Shown one piece after another: positions 1 through 9,589 of a DNA stretch of 64,000 nt (positions within the stretch are counted from its first letter, which is position 1; every line of letters starts with the position of its first letter). The position numbers and the translations under genes were made by a program. Origin of the DNA: Gnetum montanum (lineage: Eukaryota; Streptophyta; Gnetopsida; Gnetales; Gnetaceae). The stretch lies in the NCBI GenBank assembly GCA_015680685.1, contig MNCI01026399.1:1252974-1316973 (forward strand). The letters run 5' to 3'. Under the pieces are notes generated by a model, which worked only from the letters and a program-made list of their open reading frames with translations, had not been told where the DNA came from and did not search any database.

Positions 1-1
1 G

Positions 2-1642
2 ATAGCTGACCAGTTAACAACTTCGCCGATTCACAATCACGCAACCATAGAGCCAGTGTTTCCAGACGAATATGTACATAGTCTCAGCCCTGTCTCGACA
101 GGCCTCGAAGCAACGTTGCACTTTGACGGAGCTTCAACTGCCAGAGGTGGCAGTGCTACCACTGTCCTTACGCTATCGCCTGAGGATGTGCGTCTACACA
201 CTTATCGATTGACCTTCCCTTGTACGAACAATGTGGCAGAGTATGAGGGGCTCCTCAGGGGGTTACTAACTACCGGTGAACTCAAGGTGCAACACCTGGC
301 GGTTAGGGGTGATTCGATGCTAGTCATAAATCAAATCACTGGAGTCTACGCCTGCAAGGCTGTACATTTGCAGCCCTACTGTGATCAGGCTAAAGATCTT
401 CTGAGGCGATTTACGACCTTCGACGCCCAACACGTCCCGAGGACTGACAACACGCTGGCCGACGCACTTGCCACCTTGGCTTTACACGTGCCTTCACACC
501 TGCTTAACACCTACCCTGCATTGATTACAGATTACGCAGACCCTATCATTCAGGCGGCGCAAATCTCCTCTCTTACCGAGGCGAGCACGCCTGAATGGTA
601 CGATCATATCAAAACTTATCTTTTGCAAGGTGAGCTGTCATCTACATTAACACGCGCACAGAAAGATGCAATCCACAAGCGGGCTAAGCACTACGTCATC
701 ATCGGAGATAGTACTCTCTGTAGACGCTCCTTCGATGGCGTATTGCTCACCTACGTTAACAAAGACCAAGCACAGCACATAGTCAGCGAAGTTCACGAAG
801 GACTGTGCGGTGGCCACATAGCACCACGGGCCATGGCCCTAAAAATCCGGCGCTTAGGGTACTACTGGCCACGTATGGAAGGAGATTTCTTGACAAAGGT
901 TAAGACCTGTGACACGTGTCAACGTCACGCAAACCTCATCCACGTGTCACCCACAGAATTGCACACGACACAGATAACATGGCCATTCCAACGATGGGGA
1001 CTGGACATCATAGGACCCATCACGCCAAAATCTTCTGCAGGGCATAGCTCCATTATCACTGCGACTGAGTACTTTACGAAGTGGGTAGAAGCTGTCCCCT
1101 TGCGAAAAATCACATCCCAACAGGTTTGCCATTTTGTCTTAGACAATATCGTAACCCGAGGTGGCCTCCCGATGACTATTGTGACCGACAATGGGCCACA
1201 GCTTAGTAGCACGGATACCAAATCCTTCTGTGACAACCTAGGCATCAGGCAATCTTTTTCCTCTCCTTATTATCAGCAGGCAAATGGTCAAGCTGAAGCA
1301 TCCAACAAGATAATTATCAATTTGCTCAAGAAAATGCTCGATCGCAACAAAAGGCGGTGGCATGAACAGATCCTCTACGTGCTATGGGCATATCGTACTA
1401 CGTGTAGGATAGCTACAGGCAGTACGCCCTATGGCCTGGTTTACAGATCTGAGGCAGTGCTACCTCTCGAATTGCAAATTCCTTCTCTGAGAATGGTCCT
1501 CTCCACCATTATAAATGAGGCTCAACACACTGAAGCTCGGATAATGGATTTGAAATCATTAGAAGAGAAGCGGATACAGGCTCTTGAGGCAATTGAGAAA
1601 TATCAGGATAAGCAGAGGCAAAAGCATCATCATAATCTTTAG
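2..1642 (+). CDS. pol: Archaeal-type RNase H and integrase, 3' part of Pol (partial)
   Basis: The reading frame is open from base 2, so the true start is upstream. Counting residues from base 56, the RNase H has D24 (HFDGAS), E62 (AEYE), D86 (RGDS) and D136 (LADALA), the usual DEDD set. It would degrade the RNA strand of the RNA-DNA hybrid. Integrase follows: a zinc-binding HHCC module (H247, H254, C285, C288), then the DDE core with D317 (GLDIIG), D378 (TDNGPQ) and E414 (GQAEAS), a D-35-E spacing. All catalytic residues are present. The frame ends at an in-frame TAG at 1640-1642, but the same frame continues with integrase sequence to 1837, so the stop is probably a nonsense mutation removing the last 64 residues. 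Lineage call rests on the second RNase H. Confidence 0.9.
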   Translation: MADQLTTSPIHNHATIEPVFPDEYVHSLSPVSTGLEATLHFDGASTARGGSATTVLTLSPEDVRLHTYRLTFPCTNNVAEYEGLLRGLLTTGELKVQHLAVRGDSMLVINQITGVYACKAVHLQPYCDQAKDLLRRFTTFDAQHVPRTDNTLADALATLALHVPSHLLNTYPALITDYADPIIQAAQISSLTEASTPEWYDHIKTYLLQGELSSTLTRAQKDAIHKRAKHYVIIGDSTLCRRSFDGVLLTYVNKDQAQHIVSEVHEGLCGGHIAPRAMALKIRRLGYYWPRMEGDFLTKVKTCDTCQRHANLIHVSPTELHTTQITWPFQRWGLDIIGPITPKSSAGHSSIITATEYFTKWVEAVPLRKITSQQVCHFVLDNIVTRGGLPMTIVTDNGPQLSSTDTKSFCDNLGIRQSFSSPYYQQANGQAEASNKIIINLLKKMLDRNKRRWHEQILYVLWAYRTTCRIATGSTPYGLVYRSEAVLPLELQIPSLRMVLSTIINEAQHTEARIMDLKSLEEKRIQALEAIEKYQDKQRQKHHHNL

Positions 1643-1837
1643 AAGCGTTCGATCAAGAAAGGAGACCTGGTTCTCAAGGTTGTGCGTGAACCAGTAGGCA
1701 AGTTCTCTGCAAACTGGGAAGGCCCTTTCTTGGTGATCGACGCATACGGCAACGGAGCGTTCAAATTGGCAGATGTCAACGACGGCGAGTTAGCAAATCC
1801 TGTGAATCATGTGTACTTAAAGCGGTATTTTATGTAG
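1643..1837 (+). pseudogene. Integrase C-terminal tail beyond a premature stop
   Basis: In the same frame as the preceding integrase and directly after its TAG, 64 codons encode the small C-terminal beta-barrel tail typical of plant Ty3/gypsy integrases (KKGDLVLK, then NWEGPFLV and HVYLKRYFM), ending in TAG at 1835-1837. There is no chromodomain, as expected for Tat and Athila lineages. The tail binds DNA nonspecifically in related integrases. Its good conservation next to a single stop suggests recent inactivation. A full-length relative would settle whether the stop is a private mutation. Confidence 0.8.
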
Positions 1838-1867
1838 CAGCATCTACGGTGTCGATAGCAGGTATGG

Positions 1868-2400
1868 AAGTACTCGTCCGCTACGACGTAAAACTGGCGT
1901 TGTACGTCCGCTACGACGTAAAACTAGCACTGATCGTCCGCTACGACGTAAAACTGGCATTGCACGTCCGCTACGATGTAAAACTGGCACTGACCGTCCG
2001 CTACGACGTAAAACTGGCATGCTTTGCATGCGTCCACCACGACGCTAAACTGGCAAGTGGCAACCGTCCGCTACGACGTAAAACTGGCACAGTTGTACAG
2101 GTCCGCCAAGATAAAAAACTGGCATCTTTTGCACACGTCCGCCACGACGCTAAACTGGCACAGGTACGTAGCCGTCTGCTGGGACGTAAAACTAGCACAG
2201 CCTTGTCCCTGGGTCATGACATGAAACTGACATCCACAGCACGGTCTGCTGAGACCATAAACCAGCCTTACCACCGTCCGCTACGACGTAAAACTAGCGC
2301 TTCTCGGTCTACCCGGACTTTAAACTGGGACCATGGTCTGCTGAGACTTAAAACCAGTAACGGTGGTCTTCCAAGACTTAAAACTGGGATGTCCAGATCG
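1868..2400 (+). repeat. Degenerate tandem repeats in the Tat-like 3' UTR
   Basis: About fifteen copies of a unit near 30 bp with core GTCCGCTACGACGTAAAACT. The first five (1875-2020) are almost identical; later units diverge (TCCGCCACGACGCTAAACTG, CTGCTGGGACGTAAAACTAG, AGACTTAAAACTGGGA). An apparently open frame through this stretch (1849-2745) is a by-product of the repeat and resembles no protein. Tandem repeats between integrase and the 3' LTR are known from Tat/Ogre elements and can seed satellites. Confidence 0.88.
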
Positions 2401-3423
2401 CCACCATGTTCAAGCGAGCGTGATCACTCTTGTATAGTTGCACAACAGATGGGGTGGGATACTGAGACAGTCCCAGTGTCGCTACCTCATCGGCATCCTA
2501 CTGATTCCTCGGATAAGCAAAGAGGCATCTTACTGATCCCTCGGAGATGCTGCCACCGCACCCGCCGCAGTGGTGGTACCTCTGGGAGTTTATTCTCGTT
2601 AGTCGGAGCCCCGACGAAATCCCCGATGGCAACGGCCCCGGGAATCTCCGCCAATCATCGCTATCGGACGCCGGCCTCGCAGATTCATCTGGCCGATTCC
2701 TGGTGCAGCCAGTTCGCTGCACTGCGTCTGATGCCTTTTTGGTGAAGATATGCAGAGCCGAATCATCAGGATTGGCAGCTCCGCTTGCGCGCCCCAGCTC
2801 CTTCTTTACAACTTATTTATCTAACATCAGATAGCATTGGTTGCAAGAAAATCTCGCCTTCGGTTCATCAGCGATGGTGTCCTTTGTTTTCTTTCGTGGT
2901 TGCAGGTTACCTGCCTTGGAGGATGCCGTCCAAAGGTGCGTTCCATCTGAGCGGCAGAGTACAACAACGCTTTGAAATGGCTGCTCAGGTTTGCCCGACC
3001 ACTTAGCCTCGCACAGTCTTACCCTTATATCTTGTTTCCTTCCTCCCCACCACCCAATTCCCATACGCAACATTTACATACGCAAGTATTCATTTTCCAC
3101 ACACGCTAGCAGAGATATCGCAGAAAGTGATGCGTAATGCTCCTTTTGCACGCATTCCTGCTACAATTTGTAACAGAGACATCTCAGATTGACGCGCTAC
3201 GCTCGTCTAAAAGCATTCCTATTAACCTGAATAAACATACATTTCGCATTTTTTCCGAACCTGTTTCTAGTTACATCCCTTTATCTCCTATACCTGCCAA
3301 TCTTTCTTGTTCACGTGGACAGAGCAATACTTGAGTAGCCATGGATAAACGCTGTTCTTGCTTCTACCAATCCGGTGTTTCGCATTCTTTTTTGACGTCC
3401 TTCGGGCACGCCCTCTAACCGTC
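2401..3423 (+). other. Rest of the Tat-like 3' UTR, no gene
   Basis: Single-copy-looking, GC- and CpG-rich sequence between the tandem repeats and the polypurine tract. Short open frames occur on both strands, but none shows a recognisable domain. Confidence 0.6.
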
Positions 3424-3439
3424 AACAAAGAGGGGCCAT
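3424..3439 (+). promoter_or_regulatory. Polypurine tract of the Tat-like element
   Basis: AACAAAGAGGGGCCAT lies directly before the LTR start TGAAACACCG. It would prime plus-strand DNA synthesis. The reverse-strand element E has nearly the same tract and LTR start (AATAAAGAGGGGCCAA then TGAAAACACC), which fixes this boundary. Confidence 0.85.
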
Positions 3440-3709
3440 TGAAACACCGTGAAAATTACGAGTCGGCCTCAGGCAAAGATTCGCAATTCCAGCAAAAACG
3501 CGCATCAGATTGGTTCAAAGGATGGGTTTACACTCTATTACGCACGGCAGCGTAGTGAGCATAATAAGCTTCAAGACAGTCGTAGGCCGAGATCAGAAAA
3601 GCACAACAGGTTGGCATTTTTTTCTTGCAGTACATGGATAACTTGTCTTTACGCTCGCTACGCGGCGGTGCGTACCATGGCGTATGTTGTCAAGTTGTAC
3701 ATTGCTTAT

Positions 3710-3856
3710 ACGCTTCATTACGCGCAGCTGCGTAGTGAGCGTAACTTGTACATTGTTTACGCTTCATCACGCGCAGCTGCGTAGCGAGCGTAAACCACAC
3801 ATTATTTACGCATTCATTAAGCACAGTCGCGTAGAGAGCTTATGGCTTTTACTCCA
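3710..3856 (+). repeat. Three 49-bp direct repeats in U3
   Basis: Units begin at 3710, 3759 and 3808 with ACGCTTCATTACGCGCAGCT, a close variant of it, and a more diverged third copy. Each of the first two contains the palindrome GCAGCTGC. The position a few hundred bases upstream of the TATA box suggests enhancer-like repeats. Confidence 0.8.
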
Positions 3857-4072
3857 GATTACGCTCATACACGCAACGCAATGCGAATGAGCGTAATACA
3901 GCCTGAATGCAGCCTAAAGTACGCTCAGCATATGCCTACTCTTCACACGCACAACACGCAAACAAGCGTGTTGTGCGTAGTCACAGTCTGACTTAAAAGA
4001 TCATGCCAGCAGGGCCCGTAATATCCGAAACCCACATCATCAGGGTTGCACCTTCTCCGCGAAGTGTCGCGG

Positions 4073-4082
4073 CCTATAAATA
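4073..4082 (+). promoter_or_regulatory. TATA box of the Tat-like LTR
   Basis: CCTATAAATACCCC in the middle of the LTR marks the U3/R region. Transcription would start roughly 30 bp downstream. Confidence 0.7.
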
Positions 4083-4802
4083 CCCCAGTTAACAAAGATA
4101 CAAGAGAAGGGGCAAAAAAAAAATTCGGGTTGGCAAATCATAGAAGCAAATAGCATATTTCTGGGCACCAGAGCACTTAGCACTTTGGAGCAGAGATACA
4201 AAGAACAGCGCTTTGGAAATTGTGGACATCATCACCTTACAGCCAAAGCAGAGCACAGTTCGATTTAAGCACCGGTGACGGGAGTAATCTTTCTGCTGAA
4301 AAGACTCTATCAATCAGAAACAGTTGATCGGTGGACGTCAAAGCTTGGCCCGCCTTGCATCTCAGCTTAGCCCACGAGGTAGATCGGACTTCTGTTTAAA
4401 CCGTTTTGCTTGTTGTTCTATGCTTGTTTCACATCCTATAATTGGGGATTCCCCAGTGTAATTTCTCATACGAAATATACATTTGTAAGTCAAAGCGCAG
4501 ATCTTGAAGCTACGTGTTTCTCTTTTGCCAGCCTCCTCTTCTTATCGTGTTTAGCATTATCGCCGTTGCAATCCAACTACATCGTTTTCCCCTCATTTTA
4601 CCATTCTTCGAAACAGATCGCTTTCTCTCCGCGTAATTCTCATCGTTTTACTGACCCGTAAGTCCCTGTCTGATCGACAAGACCGTTCAGGGCACCGCGG
4701 ATTCGTTTTTCCAGCTTAGCCCTCGCGCGGATCCGTGGTTAAAACTGCGTACGCCGGAATATCGGTCGGTATTTCCAGCTGCCGACGTTTTTTGTCGTTA
4801 CA

Positions 4803-4979
4803 GCAATCATGCAACAACAAATTGGATCTGGAAGGAACACATGGAATGGAGCAGTGCTGAAAGCAGCTATGCAAGAAGCAAGATTGATGGTGTGCTTACG
4901 GATGGACAATGAAAGGTGTAATCTTGGAGTTGGCAGTAGCAACCCTTCTTTCTCTCTCTCTCTCTCAATTGCCAAATGA
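4803..4979 (+). pseudogene. Coding-like fragment shared with element A, origin unknown
   Basis: About 175 bp conserved with 28380-28560. Two frames are open over most of it: one reads RNTWNGAVLKAAMQEAR and continues to a TGA just after 4970, the other reads KEHMEWSSAESSYARSK and stops earlier. In element A the matching stretch follows a possible 3' splice site (GTGTTGTGTGTGCAG then ATGGC). It is absent from elements B and C. It might be an exon picked up from a host gene, but I do not recognise the product. Confidence 0.4.
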
Positions 4980-5160
4980 GGCCTGATGTTAATGTAATAA
5001 GGTGTTCACTCTTGTTGTCATGAACACCAGTTTTGTCTTGTCTTGTAATGATGATCCATTCACATGTCATCCCATTAGTTCCATTTGAGTCAATAATCCC
5101 ATACCATCCCAATATTTTGTAAGGAACTCGAGGATGAGTTTTTATTCAGCTAAGGGGGTA

Positions 5161-5956
5161 TGATGGGATGTGATATCGCGTCGTCCCCCACGATATTGCG
5201 TATGCGATATCGCGATGTGTCGTCAAGTCTATAAATAAGAGGTGCCTCTCCCTTGTTTTCCCAGCTAGATCTAGATCCTTAGCAAAACTCTAGCAGTTTT
5301 ACCTCTCCAGAGATAGAATATTTTCCATGTGCCCGCAGTAGGAGCTCCAAAGTGAACGGATCTTTATTCAAGCAAATATTGTACCTGAACACATATTTAT
5401 GTACAGAAATAAAGACGAACTTCTTGGATAAACCTTGTAGTGCATGGAATAGGCTAATTAGGATTTTGTTTATTGTTATTTACTATTTATCATTTACATG
5501 CTTTATTAGGAATTAAATCTCTCTCAACCCTTCTCTCCTAGTTAAGTGCCTCAGTACGACCACTTCGAGCACGTGCATTACGTGTGGTGATCCTAGCAAT
5601 GACTAGCATTTGGTAACCAAGGTTGCATTGGTTCAGGGTGTGAATGGTAAGTGGGAATGGATGCTGACGCTAGGTTAATTCAGACTTAGTTAGTTAGTTA
5701 GAGTTAGTAATTAGTCTCTTCACTCCTTCACCTTTCAGCATAGGAGATAAAATCGAAAAAGCTATAAAAATCATATACCTTAGACTTACTTAACCATACA
5801 CCATGACAAATACAAGTGAGTCTGGGAAGACAACGAATAATTAACCTTAAGTGTTCCATTAGGCGTGTAGGCACTTAGTCTACGAAGTTCGACCGAATCA
5901 CATGTGTTACGCTTGTATTTGTATGGTTGAATGTAGGGGTACCTCGTCACTCATCA
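5161..5956 (+). repeat. 3' LTR of remnant A1 (796 bp)
   Basis: Runs from TGATGGGATG to TCACTCATCA. The first 60 bp carry GATATCGCG palindromes, then comes a TATA box (TCTATAAATAAGAGG near 5229) and an AATAAA signal near 5406. It aligns along its length with the LTRs at 22335 and 28740. Confidence 0.9.
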
Positions 5957-6170
5957 GTAATTACCTTGTAGATAAGGTAATCATATGGACATTTACATTT
6001 TGAAAACTTTTAGATTAAGTACATATGTCGCGAACTCTTGTAAGTGAGTCATAACAGGACAACATCTCTTAGGATGTTCATACTAGTACACATTGCAACC
6101 ATTTTCATTTTTATAACTTGAGCTTGTAACCTCTTTTAGTACAATAAAATGTCCTTTTTTCTTCTAATTC
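5957..6170. other. Flank of A1, nothing recognised
   Basis: AT-rich sequence with no readable domain. The target duplication of A1 should start here (GTAAT, 5957-5961). Confidence 0.4.
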
Positions 6171-6299
6171 TCACATCCATTATTCATTTTCTTTTTCCTT
6201 TTCTTATTTTTTTTGAATGTTTGTTCAATTTTGTCTTCTACTATCTTAAGTGCTATTGCAAACTTTTCATTCATAAAATTCCATATTTTCTCTACCTTT

Positions 6300-7860
6300 G
6301 TTATAATATCATTTACTAATTTCTAAATAGGTAGACAGTTTCATTGAATGACATCTTCTAGTTTTTCTTATTCTTGTGTCTCACATATTCACACATCTCT
6401 TTTTCTAGTAGCAAGGTATCTATTGTATTCTTCAATTGATTCCATCTTATGTAGTTCTCCTTCTTCTTTTGCCACTTAATCTAGTAACTATTGAATTCAA
6501 TGATATGCCATTTCTAATAATATTCCTTGGTCATATACTATAAGGGTCTTCTTTGTTTTATTCTTTAACCCATTGATGATATGCCATAGTTGTTTCCTTT
6601 GGAAAAATTCATGGCTTGGACATCTATGTAATAATGAATACTATTTATCCATTACTGCATTAAGGTATTCATGTGTTCCTTGTTTTTCATCCTTGGATTT
6701 GTTTTCTTAAGTTTGACATTTTCAAATAGGTTTGATATTTATCATTGAAGAGCTCTATCATGGTATCCAATTTTTTAATTGCTTTTGATTCTAAAAATAT
6801 ATACTATCATTCTACTTCCTTTATGAGTATTTTGAAAAACAACTTTAATTTTTGCTAGTCATTCTCTATGTTCTGTAGGGTGCAAGCATCATGGAAAACT
6901 TGAAAATGATGTTATGGATTTGCATTATATCCTCCTTTAAATTTTAGAATGTTATTCATATATAGTCACTTGATGCAACTATTCCATAGATGCCTTATAG
7001 GTATGTACATTGCTTCCTTGATGTTAATCATACTTTAGATGGTTAATAGATTCTTCATAGTCTTCAAAATCATATGCTTTATTGTAGTGATGATCCCTTT
7101 GATACTCATAATTGTTTCTTCTCTCATGCCATATTTCCCTTTTTTTATCCTCTTCATCATCTTCCTCTTTATTGGGATGTCTTCTCTTGTCAGTACATTT
7201 CTCATGATTCCTTCTTCTTTTGCTATCATAATCCCTTGATTCTTTCATGTTAGAGTTTGTTGATGAGTGTGATGAAGAGAATGGGAAAGTTGGAGAATGA
7301 TGTCAGCTGGTTCTCCTTTGATAACTTCTTAAAATATCCCCTCTGGTTCTATTAGAGGCCTTAGGCCTTGAATTTCTCTTAAGTCCAAAGTCTATGTCAT
7401 TTGTTCTAGGAGTTTTTAGAAGAGCTAAACATAACTTTGTCTTCACTGGATCTTTAGTGCATATAACATGTAATTGAGAACTAGATTCATGAGTATGATA
7501 AGACTTTTTACCTATATATAACACATATTATTTTTCTGTAGGAATAATTATTTGTGTTGTCCTCTTTCCTTTTTCTTGTTAATATTTTGGTACCATGATA
7601 ATGACCCTACTTGCTTAAGCCTCTGTTAGTTGATATGACCTTGTCATATTTTTGGTAACTTGATACCCTCCTTGTGCATGGCCAAGATTTGATCTTAGTA
7701 GAGTTTCTTGAAGCATAAATGGTGTAGAGTGGTTAGGTGACAAGGCAATATGGCCTTCTAAGTTCCTGTATCTAAATTGGTCATCTTGGTGAAAAACTAA
7801 TGTGAAATTGGGATGATAAAAATTAACATGAATATATGATATTCTTGCTTGCATTGCTCC
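6300..7860 (-). pseudogene. gag: Decayed Athila-like gag
   Basis: Translated on the minus strand, 7854-7615 reads NFTLVFHQDDQFRYRNLEGH, matching the Gag N-terminus of element A (NFTFIFHQDEQMRWRDLQGN). 7248-7024 is a charged stretch matching the low-complexity segment of A Gag. From about 6985 downward the DNA aligns with A near 24330-24460, including the motif around FHDAC and the conserved KLKLF. Frames are broken by many stops and shifts. It would have encoded the capsid/nucleocapsid polyprotein. Confidence 0.65.
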
Positions 7861-8070
7861 ACTCTAGTTTTTTTCATTATAGTTCCTGTCATTACTTTTG
7901 TTAAGATTAATAGCAAGTGGAGATTTCAATTTAGGTATAAAAGTCATTTTAAATTGGTTGATGCTTAAATGCATGTATGTTTTGAAAAATTATTCCAAGT
8001 TTTAAAGATAAACTTAGTAATACTTGCTACAACAAACTATATTAAGATAAACTAACTAGTAAACATTGAT

Positions 8071-8090
8071 TCATCCCTAGCAACAATGCT
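8071..8090 (-). promoter_or_regulatory. Degenerate tRNA-Asp-type primer binding site
   Basis: On the minus strand AGCATTGTTGCTAGGGATGA follows the LTR end after two bases. It is a decayed form of TGGCGCCGTTGCTGGGGA seen intact in element C. Confidence 0.6.
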
Positions 8091-8092
8091 AA

Positions 8093-8953
8093 TGATTAGT
8101 GGTAGAGAATTATAATACTTAACCATACAAGTTACAAGCATTCATAGGTGACAAGATCGTAATTTGTGGATGGACAATGTAAGTATGCTACTAAGTTAAT
8201 AAAAAGTTCATGATCATTATATTTTAGAGTTAGTAAAGGACGAAGCATATGGTTTAACTCTTAGTAAGATATATGATTAAATGATATTGTTGGCTCCTAA
8301 CTATGCTAAGTGTAAACCTAATGAAAATTAATGTAAATTCTATCACTAAGTATAATGGAGATATATAGCTATTCTAACCTATCGGCAATAGGTATCCATT
8401 CCTAATTTTCCATACATGTCCTTGGTTGATGTAACTATTACTAGGATTACCAAGTAACTTTACCACTAAGCAAATCAACCAAAGTTACTACTAGGTTACT
8501 AAACAATTATACTTAACACTTGAAACCGATCATACTTATTCCACCTTTACTAATAAACATGATAATATTAAATGACTTAAGAAATGTAAATGACATAGTA
8601 AAACTAAACAACATAGAAAAGTAAATCTATTCTATGTGAGATGCTACAATGATAAAGAATAATCTTGATCTTTATCACCATTCATGAATTGTGTCCATGA
8701 ATAATCCATTCAAATAAAGATATTGTACAACTATTAATCACCACATTGTAGACATTCACAGCTAACACTAACTTCAAGAAAAAAAATTGCAAGAAGTTTA
8801 CTAGGTATTTGTAAAACTTTTGTTCTTTGATGCAATGGTGGACTTGTATTTATATGCATGATCATGACCCACTACATTGTATCTATGACATTGTATATTG
8901 GGTTATGATATTGCATCTACAATATTGTAGATATGATATTGTAGTCCTTTACA
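8093..8953 (-). repeat. Decayed LTR of the Athila-like group (about 861 bp)
   Basis: On the minus strand it starts near TGTAAAGGACTACAATATC, with GATATC-like palindromes and a TATA box (CATATAAATACAAG), and ends CTCTACCACTAATCA, matching the LTR ends of A to C (CCACTCATCA). The outer end is approximate. Confidence 0.6.
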
Positions 8954-8999
8954 AAAAGTGTTTTATGACTTAGGAAAAGAAAATCACTAAAATGAAGTA

Positions 9000-9510
9000 A
9001 GCATAACCATTGACCAATTTATCAAAGATAAAGTAATACCAATGAAAGCTATAGGATAGTAATCAAGCCTACTATCTTATATGGTGCTAAATATTGGACA
9101 ATATAAAAGAGGAATAAACAACAAATTCATGTGAAAAAATGTAAATGCTTTGATGGATGTTGATTGTTATCAGATAAGATATACTACATAATATAGACAT
9201 TATAGGAAGACTTAGAGAGGCTCTTATTTTAGATAAGCTACAAGAATGATGGCTTAGATGATTTGAACATGTACAAAGAAGATCAAATAATTAGCTTATA
9301 AATAAACGTTACTACATGACCATTCCAAAAAATCCAATGAAAGAAAGATCAAAGAAGACGGGAAAAAAAATGATCAAAGATAATTTGAAGAACTTGCAAA
9401 TAAACAAAGATCTAGGTTCTCATAAAGGTGAATAATAAAAAGAACTCATGTAGCTAACCCCATTTTGTTGGGACAAGACTAGGATGATGATGATGATGAC
9501 GATGATAAAG
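9000..9510 (+). mobile_element. 3' end of an RTE-type LINE
   Basis: Translated fragments match the C-terminal part of RTE reverse transcriptases: KPTILYGAKYW-like sequence near 9085, then basic segments. The end is diagnostic: AGCTAACCCCATTTTGTTGGGACAAG (in two overlapping parts, 9453-9478) followed by a GATGATGATGACGATGAT tail. The plant RTE tail is typically AGCTAACCCCA..TTGGGAC plus a trinucleotide repeat. Broken in all frames; probably 5'-truncated. Confidence 0.7.
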
Positions 9511-9589
9511 ATATTGAGTGAATGTTTCTTATATTATCTAAGTAAGTTATGCATTAATAACTAGGTGCTTAGAAAAATTACTTTGATGA

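Larger units (their letters stand above)
1..4802 (+). mobile_element. Tat-like Ty3/gypsy LTR retrotransposon, 3' half
   Basis: The window opens inside this element. In order it shows the end of the conventional RNase H (residues IADQL), a second archaeal-type RNase H, integrase, a long 3' untranslated region with tandem repeats, a polypurine tract and one LTR. The extra RNase H and the repeat-bearing 3' UTR are hallmarks of the Tat/Ogre lineage. The 5' LTR, gag, protease and RT lie outside the window. It interrupts an Athila-like element: the sequence resuming at 4803 matches the 3' end of element A from about 28380. It is much richer in CpG than its neighbours, which suggests a recent insertion. 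The expected 5-bp target duplication is GCAAT (4803-4807), with its partner off-window. Confidence 0.88.
3440..4802 (+). repeat. 3' LTR of the Tat-like element (1363 bp)
   Basis: Starts TGAAACACCG after the polypurine tract and ends GTCGTTACA, where sequence of the interrupted Athila-like element resumes. It holds U3 direct repeats (3710-3856) and a TATA box (4073-4082). Its ends match those of the element E LTRs (TGAAAACACC and ACAGTACA). The partner LTR is outside the window, so the right end is inferred from these two comparisons. Confidence 0.83.
4803..5956 (+). mobile_element. 3' remnant of an Athila-like element (A1)
   Basis: This is the distal part of an element of the same family as A (22335-29551), cut off by the Tat-like insertion at 4802/4803. 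It comprises a coding-like fragment, a short noncoding stretch, a polypurine tract (AAGGGGGTA, 5152-5160) and an LTR. From 4803 to 5160 it aligns base by base with about 28380-28739. The 5' remainder should lie to the left of the window. Confidence 0.85.
6171..8953 (-). mobile_element. Old reverse-strand relic of the Athila-like group
   Basis: Read on the minus strand it has an LTR (8953 down to 8093), a degenerate primer site (8090-8071) and a decayed gag (about 7860 down to 6300), the same order as elements A, B and C. Nothing beyond gag is recognisable; it appears truncated near 6171. Nearly all CpG has been lost, so it is among the oldest copies here. Confidence 0.72.

Noticed and set aside
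1849-2745. Open frame of 298 codons on the plus strand
   Set aside because: It runs through the 30-bp tandem repeats; the periodic peptide (VRYDVKLAL) is a by-product of the repeat unit and the rest has no domain.
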